Of a DNA stretch of 64,000 nucleotides, positions 16,730 through 27,359 are shown in pieces. A model generated the notes under the pieces. It was not told where the DNA came from and searched no databases. It was given only the letters and a program-made list of their open reading frames with translations. The stretch is from Amnibacterium flavum. GTDB taxonomy: Bacteria > Actinomycetota > Actinomycetes > Actinomycetales > Microbacteriaceae. Location: assembly GCF_003097495.1 (NCBI RefSeq), contig NZ_QEOP01000001.1, forward strand, positions 1,178,001 to 1,242,000, written 5' to 3'. Numbering within the stretch: the first letter of the stretch is position 1; each line of letters starts with the position of its first letter. Position numbers and translations under genes: made by a program.

Positions 16730-18049
16730 TCAGAGCCGGCCCGAGGCCTTCAGCGCCAGGTAGCGGTCGACCAGGGCGACCGGCAGGTCGGCCGGGGGAG
16801 CCGTCACGATGTCGGCTCCCTGTTGACGGATGGCGGCCGCCACGCGTTCCCCGTCGAGGAGTGCTCGCTCGGATGCGGCGGCGCGGTAGACATCGCTGAG
16901 CCCGTCGCGCGAGAGGGTGTCCTTCGCGACGCCGGGGTCGAGCACCGACGCGACGACGACGGTGTGCCGACGCGTGAGCTGCGGGAGCACTGACAGCAGC
17001 GGCCGGGCGGTGCCGACCGAGTCGACGGAGGTCAGCAGGACGACCAGGGCCCGCTGCGAGGTGATGGTGCGCACCTGCCCCGGGATCGCCGCCCAGTCGG
17101 TCTCGATGAGCTCGGGTTCGAGGGGTGCCATCGCGTCGACCATGCGCGCGAGCAGATCCGCGCCGGTAGCGCCCTGCACCCGAGCCCGCTGCCGCCGATC
17201 GAACGCGAGAAGGTCCACGCGGTCGCCGGCTCGGCTCGCGAGAGCGGCGAGCAGCAGCGAGCTCTCGATCGCGGTGTCAAGTCGTGGCTCGTCACAGACC
17301 CGCGCGGCAGAGGTGCGCCCCGAGTCGATGACGACGATGACCCTGCGGTCCCGTTCGGGTCTCCAGGTGCGCACCATCACCTGGCTTCCCGCACCCGACC
17401 CGCTGCTGCGACGGGCGGTGGCGCGCCAGTCGATGGAGCGCACGTCGTCGCCGCGAACGTAGTCGCGCAGCGAATCGAACTCGGTGCCCTGCCCGCGGTG
17501 GAGGATGCTCGTGCGCCCGTCGAGCTCGCGCAGCCGCGTGAGCTTCGACGGCAGGTGCTTGCGCGACAGGAAGGGCGGGAGCACCCGCACCGAGCCCGGC
17601 GCCGACAGCGTCGCCTGTCGGGCGGCCACCCTCAGGGGGCCGAAGGAGCGGATCGTGACCTGCTCCACCCTCCGCTCGCCGCGACGGAACGGGGTGAGCG
17701 CGACCTCGACCCTGCGGCGTTCACCGGTCGGGACGTCGATGCGGACACGGTTCGCGGTCGCTCCCGCCGACGGCTGCCAGGCATCGCGGAGCAGCCCGCG
17801 CAGGCGGCGCCGCCCGAGGTTCTGCACGTTGAGCGTCGAGATGGTGGTCTCGCCGAGTCGGAGGCGCGCGGCGACCGACCGCTCGAGCGAAACCTGGCGC
17901 GGCGATGCCGCCAGGATCAGGTCCAGCGCGGCGATCAGCACGGAGATCACGAGCCAGGCGAGGAGCACCCAGCCCGCGTTGTCACCGGCCAGCACGACGG
18001 GAACGGCCCCGACGAGCACGAGGACGACGAACCGGCCCGAGAGGCTCAC
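16730..18049 (-). CDS. DUF58 domain-containing protein
   Basis: 439 residues. Two N-terminal membrane helices (FVVLVLVGAVPVVLAGDNAGWVLLAWLVISVLIAALDLILA), a beta-rich region, then the DUF58 hallmark RGQGTEFDSLRDYVRGDDVRSIDWRATAR at about residues 190-220. A von Willebrand factor A-like domain follows (RVIVVIDSGRTSAARV, with D-x-S/G). These proteins pair with MoxR AAA+ ATPases as chaperone-like complexes in envelope or stress responses. Genes at 18129-22168 form its operon: MoxR, DUF4350, DUF4129 and a polytopic protein. GTG start without a strong ribosome site; the gap to moxR is about 80 bases and holds an inverted repeat. Confidence 0.9.
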   Translation of the reverse strand: MSLSGRFVVLVLVGAVPVVLAGDNAGWVLLAWLVISVLIAALDLILAASPRQVSLERSVAARLRLGETTISTLNVQNLGRRRLRGLLRDAWQPSAGATANRVRIDVPTGERRRVEVALTPFRRGERRVEQVTIRSFGPLRVAARQATLSAPGSVRVLPPFLSRKHLPSKLTRLRELDGRTSILHRGQGTEFDSLRDYVRGDDVRSIDWRATARRSSGSGAGSQVMVRTWRPERDRRVIVVIDSGRTSAARVCDEPRLDTAIESSLLLAALASRAGDRVDLLAFDRRQRARVQGATGADLLARMVDAMAPLEPELIETDWAAIPGQVRTITSQRALVVLLTSVDSVGTARPLLSVLPQLTRRHTVVVASVLDPGVAKDTLSRDGLSDVYRAAASERALLDGERVAAAIRQQGADIVTAPPADLPVALVDRYLALKASGRL

Positions 18050-18128
18050 GACGCAGACCCCCGTGAGTTGCCCAGTTCCGCCCCTTCCAGCGTCACCGAA
18101 GCGGCCGAACTGGGCATCTCGGCGGTCA

Positions 18129-19082
<954 letters not shown>

Positions 19083-19131
19083 GTCGTCCATTCTCTCGGG
19101 ATGCTGTCGCGCACCGCGTCGGTGAGGCCTG

Positions 19132-20355
19132 TCATCGTGCTGTCCCGTCGCCGTTCACGCGGAGCGCGGCGGCCACGTCCCGCTCGAGGACCAGCAGCCG
19201 TTCCGCGTACTCCACGAGCTGCGCGTCGTGGTGCGGGTCGTCGTCGACCAGCAGCGCTCGCACCTCGGCGAGCGGCCGTCGCAGCGTGGAGGCGACAGCG
19301 CGGGAGACCTCTTCGACGGTCGCGGTCCGCGACAGCCGCAGGGCGGTCGCCAGGCGCGAGACCGTTCCGATGCGCAGGGCGTCGAGTGCGTGCAGGCGCG
19401 ACGCGGACCGGGCGTAGAGGCGGGCGCGACCTTCGATGGTCTCGCTCGCGGGCACGACGACCGGCAGGTCCTCGACGACGAGGGGGCCGAAGCGTCGTCC
19501 CCGCCAGACCGCTCCGGCGAGGAACACGGCGATGAGGAGGACGATCAGGGGGGTGACCCAGCCCGGGGTCAGGTCAGCGCCCGTCGGGGCGGCGTCGAGG
19601 TCGAGATCGCCGATGCCCGGGTGGTACCAGATGAGCGTCGGCGTCTCGCCGAGGACCCCCAGGATGAGCGCCGCGTTGCCGGCGCTGGTGACCCCTTCGT
19701 TCTGGAAGGGGGTCGACTCGGCGAGGACGGTGACGGTCTGCTCGCCGTCGGTGGTCTGAGCCAGTTGCGAGCGGCCGTCGGCGTCGGCGAAGCAGAAGGT
19801 CGCCTCGGAGCCGGAACCCGACGGCTGCAGGCTGGATCCGCTCGCGGTGAGGGAACCGGCGCGGGTGGCGGCCGGCAGGTCGCAGGCCGCGTCGAGGGAG
19901 CCGTCGGCGTCGGGCACCCCGCCGTAGCTGACCGAGGGAGCGTAGGCCTCGAGAAGCGCGGCGGTCGGCGCGACGAGCACCAGGCGTGAGGCGACGGCGC
20001 CGAGATCCGCGATCCGCTGGTCGTCGAGGAGGCCGTCGGAGTCGTCGACGAGGAGCGTGGTGGAGGCCGGATCTGCCGAGGAGGCCGTCACGTCAGCGAA
20101 CGAGGCGGTGTCGATCACGTCGACGCCCTGCTGCCGCAGCACCTCGGCGACCGCCATTCCGCCCGTCGGCCCGGGATTCTGCGAACCGAACGGCGTCATA
20201 TCGCCCACGGACGCGGTGGTAAGCGTCGATCCGACGGCGGCGACGACGACCGCGATGCCGGCCACCAGCCAGAAGCGCCACGACCGGAGCCATTGCCGTG
20301 TCGTCGGGGTGATGGCGACGGCGGGCGTCGCCGTCGCCGTGGTGGGGGAGGTCAC
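19132..20355 (-). CDS. DUF4350 domain-containing protein
   Basis: 407 residues. A membrane helix near the N-terminus (RFWLVAGIAVVVAAVGSTLTTA), then an extracytoplasmic domain resembling DUF4350: SQNPGPTGGMAVAEVLRQQGVDV, TTLLVDDSDGLLDDQRIADLGAVASRLVLVAP. A second helix (VTPLIVLLIAVFLAGAVWRGRRFGPLV) precedes a cytoplasmic tail with RLYARSASRLHALDALRIGTVSRL. In this operon type DUF4350 sits between DUF4129 and MoxR. It overlaps the DUF4129 gene end by four bases, so translation is likely coupled. Biochemical function unknown. Confidence 0.85.
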   Translation of the reverse strand: MTSPTTATATPAVAITPTTRQWLRSWRFWLVAGIAVVVAAVGSTLTTASVGDMTPFGSQNPGPTGGMAVAEVLRQQGVDVIDTASFADVTASSADPASTTLLVDDSDGLLDDQRIADLGAVASRLVLVAPTAALLEAYAPSVSYGGVPDADGSLDAACDLPAATRAGSLTASGSSLQPSGSGSEATFCFADADGRSQLAQTTDGEQTVTVLAESTPFQNEGVTSAGNAALILGVLGETPTLIWYHPGIGDLDLDAAPTGADLTPGWVTPLIVLLIAVFLAGAVWRGRRFGPLVVEDLPVVVPASETIEGRARLYARSASRLHALDALRIGTVSRLATALRLSRTATVEEVSRAVASTLRRPLAEVRALLVDDDPHHDAQLVEYAERLLVLERDVAAALRVNGDGTAR

Positions 20356-21014
20356 GCGGGTGCCTCCGCGGTCGCGGGCCGCGCGGTGCGGAGGCGCTTC
20401 TCGAGGTCGGCCATCGCCTCGTAGCGCTCCGAGGATCCCGAACCGCCGAGGTAGCGGACGCGGTCGAAGTCGGCGGAGGCGGCCCGCAGTCGTTCCGCCT
20501 CATCGGGGAATGGGCGTGCGGCGTCGCGGGCGAATGACCCGGCCGTCGTCCCGGGCACCACGTCGACGAGCGTGCGCTCGTCCAGTCCGCGGGCCATCGC
20601 CCGGAACATCTCCTCGATCGCTTCCGTGTAGTCGCCGTCGCGTGCGAGGCGCTCCGCTTCGCCACGGATCTCGTCGGCCGTCCGCTCGTCCGAACTGCCG
20701 AAGAGCGCGCCGGCTCCGGCGCGCCGCCTCTCGAGTCTCGGCCTGCCGAAGATGAGGAAGCCCGCGACGATGAGCGCCGCGATGGCGGCGACGGCGACCG
20801 CGAGTCCGATCGCTCCGCCCGCGCCGTTCGCCGAGTCGAGGAGTGGCGCGAACCAATCGAACACCGCCTGCGACAGGAGGTCGAACCAGGTCGGTTTGGC
20901 CTCCTGGTAGACGTTCTTGCTGAGCTCGTCGGTCAGGAGCCGCCGCCCCTCATCGGCGTCGGGGTCGACCGGGACGCTCCGCAGCGCCGCGGCGGCCAGG
21001 GCGGCGATCGTCAC
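20352..21014 (-). CDS. DUF4129 domain-containing protein
   Basis: 220 residues from GTG 21014, which overlaps the stop of the upstream gene. One central membrane helix (AIGLAVAVAAIAALIVAGFLIFG). The C-terminal half carries the DUF4129 pattern: EAERLARDGDYTEAIEEMFRAMARGLDERTLVDVVPGTTAGSFARDA and RVRYLGGSGSSERYEAMADLEKRL. The domain occurs at the C-terminus of actinobacterial transglutaminase-like proteins and alone in MoxR operons, where the GRT-x-x-E/ARxAA motif is conserved. It probably acts as a membrane partner of the MoxR/DUF58 system. Function unproven. Confidence 0.85.
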   Translation of the reverse strand: MTIAALAAAALRSVPVDPDADEGRRLLTDELSKNVYQEAKPTWFDLLSQAVFDWFAPLLDSANGAGGAIGLAVAVAAIAALIVAGFLIFGRPRLERRRAGAGALFGSSDERTADEIRGEAERLARDGDYTEAIEEMFRAMARGLDERTLVDVVPGTTAGSFARDAARPFPDEAERLRAASADFDRVRYLGGSGSSERYEAMADLEKRLRTARPATAEAPA

Positions 21015-22168
21015 GCGGCGCCCGGGGCGTACGGGTCGACACCCTCGACGGGCTCTTCCACGTGTGCCTGCAGCACGAGATCGAGCCCCTCTTTGCGCAT
21101 CCGCAGGTCGATGTAGATGAGGGCGACCGCAGCGGAGATGACGATGCTCGAGATGGTGCCGACGACGAGCGACACGACGACGCTGAGGATCGAGCTCAGA
21201 ACGGTGATGACCACCGCGGCGCCTTGCCCGTTCGGATCGATGACGTACCCGAGGAGCGGCAGGAAGGACAGAGGGGTGGCGACGATCTGCGAGGCGACGG
21301 AGATGATGACGGTGATCAGCGCCTGGACACCGAAGGTCCGCCAGAAGTGCCCGTGGGTGAGTCGCCACGACCGGGCGATGGCGCCGCCCAGGCTGAGTCG
21401 TTCGAGCACGAGCGCGCTGGGGAGGACGGAGAGGCGCACCGATACCCACACGCCGAGTACGACGAAGCCGAGCCCCAGGGCCACGGCGATGGGGATCGTG
21501 ACGACGAGGGCGTCGGAGGAGCCGAGACTGCCGACCGCGATGATGCCGACCAGAATCGCGATCGCGATGCCCGCGGCCACGAAGACGACGATCGACCACC
21601 CGACGAGCGGCACGATGTAGGAGCGGACGCGTCGCCAGAGCTCCCTGAGGGTCGAGCGTCGCCCGAGGACAGCGCCCGCGACATCGACGACCACGAAGCC
21701 CTGAAGGGTCGACGTCACGATCAGGTTGAACAGCCCGACCACGAGCGTGCCGAGGATTCCGCCGCTGATCGTGCCGATGACCAGGGGCGCCTGGTCGGGG
21801 TCCTGGAAATCGGTGATGCGGCTGAGCCCGCCGAAGATGACGGCGGCGAGTAGGCCACCGCCGACGATCACGACCGCAAACTGGAGGAGAAGGGCGAGGC
21901 CGACGATCGCGCGGCTATGACGCAGCACCCGGAACGGAGCTCCGAGCAGCGTGCCGAAGCCGAGAGGACGGAGCGGGACGAGTCCCGGCTTGGGCGGGGG
22001 AGTCCACGCACCGGGCGGAGGAGCGACGGGCGGAACGGCGCCCGGCACCACGGGCGATACCGGGGCGGGCTCAGCTCCTGGCGCGCTCGGGCCGTAGCCT
22101 CCGTATCGCGGCCGATCGTCCGGGTCTCCTCCGGGCGACTGCCAGCCGCCGCCTTGCGCATCGCTCAC
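21011..22168 (-). CDS. Polytopic membrane protein, GDPD-membrane-domain/DUF7847 type
   Basis: 385 residues, first gene of the MoxR operon. A Pro/Gly-rich disordered N-terminus of about 65 residues is followed by LRPLGFGTLLGAPFRVLRHS and six or more membrane helices, ending with the conserved amphipathic block ALIYIDLRMRKEGLDLVLQ. This resembles the membrane domain of glycerophosphodiester phosphodiesterases without the catalytic domain. Proline-rich heads of this kind are common in actinobacterial envelope proteins. Function unknown; operon position links it to MoxR/DUF58. GTG start with GAGG upstream. Divergent from mtrA with a 97-base gap. Confidence 0.75.
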   Translation of the reverse strand: MSDAQGGGWQSPGGDPDDRPRYGGYGPSAPGAEPAPVSPVVPGAVPPVAPPPGAWTPPPKPGLVPLRPLGFGTLLGAPFRVLRHSRAIVGLALLLQFAVVIVGGGLLAAVIFGGLSRITDFQDPDQAPLVIGTISGGILGTLVVGLFNLIVTSTLQGFVVVDVAGAVLGRRSTLRELWRRVRSYIVPLVGWSIVVFVAAGIAIAILVGIIAVGSLGSSDALVVTIPIAVALGLGFVVLGVWVSVRLSVLPSALVLERLSLGGAIARSWRLTHGHFWRTFGVQALITVIISVASQIVATPLSFLPLLGYVIDPNGQGAAVVITVLSSILSVVVSLVVGTISSIVISAAVALIYIDLRMRKEGLDLVLQAHVEEPVEGVDPYAPGAA

Positions 22169-22265
22169 GCCTCAATGCTCGCATAGGCGGCCCGAAGCCG
22201 CCCATCAGCGCGCGCCCGGTCATCCGCCCCCGGATCAGGGCTTATCGGTTATTGTTTCCAGCACC

Positions 22266-22958
22266 ATGACGGACACGTCCTCCGGCCCATCCATCCTCGT
22301 CGTCGACGACGACCCGGCTCTCGCAGAGATGATCGGGATCGTGCTCCGCGGCGACGGACTCGAGCCCACTTTCTGCGCCGACGGTGCGAAGGCGCTCGCC
22401 GCGTTCCGCTCCTCGACGCCCGACCTCGTGCTGCTCGACCTCATGCTGCCGGGCCTCGACGGCATCCAGGTCTGCGAGCAGATCCGCGCCGAGTCGGGGA
22501 CACCCATCATCATGCTGACGGCGAAGAGCGACACGGCCGACGTCGTCAAGGGCCTCGAGACGGGCGCCGACGACTACATCGTCAAGCCGTTCGACCCGAA
22601 AGTCCTGATCGCCCGCATCCGCGCCCGTCTGCGACCCATCGTCGCCCAGAACGGGCTGCTCCAGATCGGGGACCTCACGGTCGACGCGACCGGTCACGAG
22701 GTGCGCCGCGGTGAGGAGCGGATCGGTCTCACCCCGCTCGAGTTCGAACTGCTGCACACCCTGGCGAGCAAGCCCCAGCAGGTCTTCACCCGCGAGATGC
22801 TGCTCGAGCAGGTGTGGGGATACCACTACAAGGCCGACACCCGGCTCGTGAACGTGCACGTGCAGCGTCTGCGCGCCAAGGTCGAGAAGGACCCCGAGAA
22901 CCCGCGCATCGTGACGACGGTTCGAGGGGTCGGCTACCGGGCCGGCGCCGCGGTCTGA
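22266..22958 (+). CDS. mtrA: Two-component response regulator MtrA
   Basis: 230 residues, OmpR/PhoB family. The receiver has the acidic pocket VVDDDP (13-17), phosphoacceptor Asp58 in LLDLMLPG, Thr85 in MLTAKS and Lys107 in VKPFD. The winged-helix effector ends RLVNVHVQRLRAKVEKDPENPRIVTTVRGVGYRAG. MtrA controls cell division, wall and osmotic genes in actinobacteria. The order mtrA-mtrB-lpqB is diagnostic. No Shine-Dalgarno sequence precedes the ATG; a TATTGT box ten bases upstream suggests a very short leader. Confidence 0.97.
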   Translation: MTDTSSGPSILVVDDDPALAEMIGIVLRGDGLEPTFCADGAKALAAFRSSTPDLVLLDLMLPGLDGIQVCEQIRAESGTPIIMLTAKSDTADVVKGLETGADDYIVKPFDPKVLIARIRARLRPIVAQNGLLQIGDLTVDATGHEVRRGEERIGLTPLEFELLHTLASKPQQVFTREMLLEQVWGYHYKADTRLVNVHVQRLRAKVEKDPENPRIVTTVRGVGYRAGAAV

Positions 22959-23018
22959 GATCCCCCATGAGCCCGGCACGGTCATGAGTCGGGCACGCCC
23001 GATGGAACCGGAACGCAG

Positions 23019-24728
23019 ATGAGCGCCACCCCCGGCGGGCGCGTCGGCGAGGCCGCCATCCCGTTCGGCATGCGCCTCGCCGGCATCGGCCGCAGCTCGC
23101 GCGACATCGCCGGCACCGTCGTCCGCTCCTTCCGGCGGTCGCTCGAGCTGCGGATCATCGCCATCACGGTGGGGCTCTCGGCGCTCGCCGTGCTGGGGAC
23201 GAGCGCCTACATGGCGCACACGATCGGCGACGGGCTCTTCGACGCCCGCGTCCAGCAGGTCACCGAGGAGGCCGGTCGGGCCACGACGACGGCGCAGGAC
23301 ACCTTCGCCTCCAGCACCGCCGTCGACGACGCGGCGCTCAGCGGTCTGCAGCAGTCGGTGCTCGCCGACGTGGGCGACATCGCGACCTCGTCGTCGGGGC
23401 TCTGGTTCGTGCGCGCTCCGGGGACGCGCGCGAACTTCGCCCTCCCCGACGCGAGTCGGGGGTCGGCGGACCAGGTCGTCACCGAGTCGCTGCAGACCCA
23501 GGTCGAGAGCGGCGAGGCGCCGCAGTACTGGCAGTCCGTCAGCATGCCGGGCGAGAGCGCCGGCACGCCGGGGATCGTCGTCGGCTCCCTCGTCACGGTG
23601 CCCGGAGTCGGGCCGTACGAGATGTACCTGCTGTTCGACCTCAGCGACGTCCAGCAGTCGCTCTCGTTCGTCACCGGCACGCTCGCCATCGGCGGGATCC
23701 TGCTCATCCTCCTGATCGCCGCCGTCACCTGGGCTGCCGTCCAGTTCGTCATCTCGCCCATCCGGGTGGCCGCCGAGACGAGCCGCAAGCTCGCGGCCGG
23801 TCATCTCGAGGAGCGGATCCCCGTCCGAGGGGACGACGTCCTCGCGACGCTCGCGCAATCGTTCAACGGCATGGCCGACAGCATCGAGCGTCAGATCAGC
23901 CAGCTCGCCGGACTCTCGCGCGTGCAGCAACGGTTCGTCTCCGACGTCTCGCACGAGCTGCGCACCCCGCTCACCACGATCCGGCTCGCCGGCGACGTGC
24001 TCTACGACCGGCGCGACCAGTTCGATGCCACGACCGCCCGCACCGCCGAACTCCTGCACACGCAGGTCGAGCGGTTCGAGTCCCTGCTCGCCGACCTTCT
24101 CGAGATCTCCCGGTACGACGCGCAGGCCGTCGACATCGACCAGGAGCCCGTCAACCTCGTGCGCCTCGCCGAGTCGGCCATCTCGGGGGTCGAGACCCTC
24201 GCCGAGCGCAAGGGCTCGACCATCACACTCATCGCCCCCGGCGGCCACTTCGACGCCGAGGTCGACGCCCGGCGGATCGGCAGGATCCTCCGCAACCTGC
24301 TCTCCAATGCGGTCGAGCACGGGGACGGTCAGCCGATCGAGGTCGTCGTCGACAGCAATCGCAGCGCGGTCGCGGTCGCGGTGCGGGATCACGGCATCGG
24401 CATGAGCGCGGCCGACACCGAGCGGGTCTTCGACCGGTTCTGGCGTGCCGACCCGTCGCGCCAGCGGACGACCGGCGGTACCGGTCTGGGGCTCGCGATC
24501 TCGCTGGAGGATGCCACCCTGCACGGCGGCCTGCTCGACGTCTGGTCGCGCGAGCACGAGGGCTCCACGTTCCGGCTGACGCTGCCCCGCCGCGCGGGCG
24601 GCACGATCGACGAGTCGCCCGTCCCGCTCGAGCCCGACGCGAGCCCCGCGGACGGCGTTCCGGATGGCGCGACGCGCGCCCAGTTCGTTCCGGAGCCGTC
24701 GGCCCCGCGGAAGAGACGCAGATCATGA
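23019..24728 (+). CDS. mtrB: Sensor histidine kinase MtrB
   Basis: 569 residues. Two membrane helices (about 45-65 and 220-242) enclose an extracellular sensor domain of about 150 residues. A HAMP linker (VISPIRVAAETSRKLAAGHLEERIPVRG) precedes the HisKA box with phosphorylatable His312 in SDVSHELRTPLTT, then the ATPase N and G boxes LLSNAVEHG and DHGIGMSAAD...TGGTGLGLAIS. MtrB phosphorylates MtrA in response to envelope state and is modulated by LpqB. It starts 60 bases after mtrA and its stop overlaps lpqB (ATGA). Confidence 0.96.
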   Translation: MSATPGGRVGEAAIPFGMRLAGIGRSSRDIAGTVVRSFRRSLELRIIAITVGLSALAVLGTSAYMAHTIGDGLFDARVQQVTEEAGRATTTAQDTFASSTAVDDAALSGLQQSVLADVGDIATSSSGLWFVRAPGTRANFALPDASRGSADQVVTESLQTQVESGEAPQYWQSVSMPGESAGTPGIVVGSLVTVPGVGPYEMYLLFDLSDVQQSLSFVTGTLAIGGILLILLIAAVTWAAVQFVISPIRVAAETSRKLAAGHLEERIPVRGDDVLATLAQSFNGMADSIERQISQLAGLSRVQQRFVSDVSHELRTPLTTIRLAGDVLYDRRDQFDATTARTAELLHTQVERFESLLADLLEISRYDAQAVDIDQEPVNLVRLAESAISGVETLAERKGSTITLIAPGGHFDAEVDARRIGRILRNLLSNAVEHGDGQPIEVVVDSNRSAVAVAVRDHGIGMSAADTERVFDRFWRADPSRQRTTGGTGLGLAISLEDATLHGGLLDVWSREHEGSTFRLTLPRRAGGTIDESPVPLEPDASPADGVPDGATRAQFVPEPSAPRKRRRS

Positions 24729-26425
24729 CCGCCCTCGACTTCGCGAGGGCCGCCTCGCGCTGGCGCCGCCTCGCCGCCGGGCTGGTCGCCGCCGCGACGC
24801 TCGCCCTCGTCGGCTGCGCCGCCATCCCCGTCAGCGGCCCGGTGCAGGCCGGCGTGCCCGTCACGAGCAACGACGACGAGCCGTTCGCCTTCCGCCCGGC
24901 GGGCCCGAGCGACGGCGCCTCGACGGCGGACATCGTCCGCGGCTTCATCGCGGCCGCCGTGCGCCCGCAGGACAATTACGGCACCGCGCGCGAATTCCTG
25001 ACCGACGGCCTCTCGAAGACCTGGAACCCGAACGCCGGCGTGCTGCTGCACGAGAGCCCCAACGTCGTCGTCGACGAGGGGTCGGGGGCCGTCCAACTGA
25101 CGATCTCCGCCGTCGGCCAGGTGGGCACATCGGGCAGCTACGCCGAGTACGGCGAGAGCGTCGAGGCCACCCTCGCGTTCCGGCTCGAACAGGTCGACGG
25201 CCAGTGGCGGATCGCCGAGGCGCCGGACGGGATCGTGCTGCTGCGGCAGACGTTCGAGCGGCTCTACACGCAGCGCTCCCTGTACTTCTTCGACCCCGCC
25301 TTCGACAACCTGGTTCCCGACGTCAGGTGGTTCCCGAACGGTGCCGACACCCAGACCCGCATCGTCGAGGCGCTCATCGCCGGTCCGTCGCCCGCGCTGG
25401 CGTCGCCGGTGCTCGCCACCGCGTTCCCCCCGGGCGTGTCACTCGAGCGGCAGTCCGTCGTGCAGAGCGACGGCGTCCTCATCGTCGACCTCGATCCCGC
25501 GATCGTCAGCCTCGAACGGATCAGCCAGCAGCGGTTGAAACTCCAGCTGACGCGCAGCCTCCTCGGCGGCTCTGTCGTGTCGGTGCAGATCAGGGCGGAC
25601 GGTTCGGTCCTCGACATCCGCGACCTCACCGATGTGCCCGTCCTCCAGCAGGTGGACCCGCGAGCGGCGGTCGGCATCGGCGACGCCTTCGGATGGCTCA
25701 GCTCCAATGAGGTTCTGCCGATCGACGGGCTGAGCGACGCCGTCGCCGCGCTGCAGCCGAACGCCGTCGCCCTCGACGCCGACGGGGGCCGGGCGGCGGT
25801 TCGCGGCGCGTCGGGAGTCACCCTGGTGACCGACGGCGGCGGAACGGTGCCCATCGACGCGCGCGGCGGCCTGATCGCGCCCGCACTCGACTCCCGTGGC
25901 TTCGTCTGGACCGTGCCGGCGGGCGAGCCGGGTGCGGTTCAGGTCGCCGACGTGAACGGCACCGCCTCCGCCGTCCCCTCCGGCTGGAACGACCTGGAGT
26001 CGGTCGTCTCGATCGGCGTCTCGCGGGATTCGACCAGGCTGATGGTCTACGGCACCGCGGACGGGGCCGGACTGCTGCGCGTCTACGGGATCGTCCGCGA
26101 CGCCGATGGGAGGCCGACCGGGCTGTCGACGTCATGGTTCGAGCTGGTGCCGCCGGCGGGGACCCCGGTAGCGGCGACGTGGGTCGACGAGACGTCCGTC
26201 GCGAGCGTCGCGACCGCTGCGTCGGGGGAGCCGAGCATCGTCAGTCAGGTGGTCGGCGGGATGAGCGAGCAGCTCAGTCGTGCGACCAGCGCTGTGACGA
26301 TCTCGGGAGCGAACGGCGAGAGCGGACTGCGGCTCCTCGCCGCCGACGGCGACGTGCTCGTCCTGCGCGGCGCCGGCTGGCAGGTGACGGGCGCGGGGGT
26401 CTCCTACCTGGCCAACCAGCGCTGA
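24725..26425 (+). CDS. lpqB: Lipoprotein LpqB
   Basis: 566 residues. A lipoprotein signal peptide ends in LVGCAAIP, with the modified cysteine at about residue 31. The N-terminal half has the sporulation/germination GerMN domain (FFDPAFDNLVPDVRWFPNG ... QTRIVEALIAGPS), and the C-terminal half is a beta-propeller-like LpqB domain (SGVTLVTDGGGTVPIDARGGLIAPALDSRGFVWTV). LpqB binds the MtrB extracellular domain and tunes MtrAB output. The start codon overlaps the mtrB stop. Family-typical length. Confidence 0.95.
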   Translation: MTALDFARAASRWRRLAAGLVAAATLALVGCAAIPVSGPVQAGVPVTSNDDEPFAFRPAGPSDGASTADIVRGFIAAAVRPQDNYGTAREFLTDGLSKTWNPNAGVLLHESPNVVVDEGSGAVQLTISAVGQVGTSGSYAEYGESVEATLAFRLEQVDGQWRIAEAPDGIVLLRQTFERLYTQRSLYFFDPAFDNLVPDVRWFPNGADTQTRIVEALIAGPSPALASPVLATAFPPGVSLERQSVVQSDGVLIVDLDPAIVSLERISQQRLKLQLTRSLLGGSVVSVQIRADGSVLDIRDLTDVPVLQQVDPRAAVGIGDAFGWLSSNEVLPIDGLSDAVAALQPNAVALDADGGRAAVRGASGVTLVTDGGGTVPIDARGGLIAPALDSRGFVWTVPAGEPGAVQVADVNGTASAVPSGWNDLESVVSIGVSRDSTRLMVYGTADGAGLLRVYGIVRDADGRPTGLSTSWFELVPPAGTPVAATWVDETSVASVATAASGEPSIVSQVVGGMSEQLSRATSAVTISGANGESGLRLLAADGDVLVLRGAGWQVTGAGVSYLANQR

Positions 26426-26532
26426 CCCGTCGTAGCTGACCGGTGTCCTCCCCAGCGGGGAGATGCGGTCCGTGCGCCATCGATGGCACGTGGCCCCACC
26501 TGCGAGCGGTCGGTCCGAGGCAGTGTGGGCGG

Positions 26533-27216
26533 ATGGGCACCCCCGTCCGCTCGATCATCGCCGAGGCGGTCCTCGACGCCCTCGCCCTCGTGCTGCCCGT
26601 CCGGTGCAGTGGCTGCGGCGCCCCGGACCGCGCGGTGTGCGAGGACTGCCGCCGCCTGTTCGTGGGAGGGGTGTTGAGGCGCGAGACCGAGGGGCTTCCC
26701 GTCTTCAGCGCCGCGCCCTACGGCGGTGCAACGGCCCGCATCCTCGCGTCGTACAAGGACGGCGGCCGCCTCGACGCCGCGCCCGCGCTGGGGTCGGCAC
26801 TCCGTCATGTGCTCACGCAGATGCCGGCGCCCCGCGACGGGCCGGTGCTGCTCGTCCCCGTGCCGACGACGCGAGCCGCCGTCCGACGCCGCGGCGTCGC
26901 CCCGCTCGAGGGCATCGCCCGTGCGGCACGTGTCCCGTTCCTCGATGCGCTCGCGGTCGGTCGCCGGGTCGTCGACCAGAGTCGGCTCGGTGCCTCGGAT
27001 CGCGCGGAGAACCTGGCGGGTGCGTTCCGGGCTCGACGTCCCCTTCCCGGAGCCCAGGTGGTGCTGCTCGACGACATCGTCACGACCGGGGCGACGCTCC
27101 GCGAGGCGGCGCGGGCGCTGGGGGAGGCGGGTGCGCTCGTTCAGTCGGCCGTCACACTCGCGGCGACCCCGCGCCATCATGCGCCGCCGACTCCACTCCA
27201 CCAGAAGGCTGAGTGA
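26533..27216 (+). CDS. ComF family phosphoribosyltransferase-like protein
   Basis: 227 residues from ATG 26533; the frame is open 90 bases further upstream but that part looks non-native. An N-terminal zinc-ribbon (CSGCGAPDRAVCEDC) is followed by the phosphoribosyltransferase fold with YGGATARILASYKDGGR, VPVPTTRAAVRRRG and the PRPP loop VVLLDDIVTTGATLREAA. In competent bacteria ComF helps take up DNA; in actinobacteria it is a constant neighbour of mtrAB-lpqB and its job is unknown. It lies 107 bases after lpqB. Confidence 0.88.
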   Translation: MGTPVRSIIAEAVLDALALVLPVRCSGCGAPDRAVCEDCRRLFVGGVLRRETEGLPVFSAAPYGGATARILASYKDGGRLDAAPALGSALRHVLTQMPAPRDGPVLLVPVPTTRAAVRRRGVAPLEGIARAARVPFLDALAVGRRVVDQSRLGASDRAENLAGAFRARRPLPGAQVVLLDDIVTTGATLREAARALGEAGALVQSAVTLAATPRHHAPPTPLHQKAE

Positions 27217-27359
27217 ATGGTCCATGACACGGCGGAAGGGGAGGTCTATGGTCGGTGCAAAGGCGTTACCGATCGCCCGGGCCCGGCCCGATCGACGAAC
27301 ACCCTCGTACCGGACCTGGCCGCTCAAATGGGCGAGCGCCGAGAAACGGGGAGGTCAGC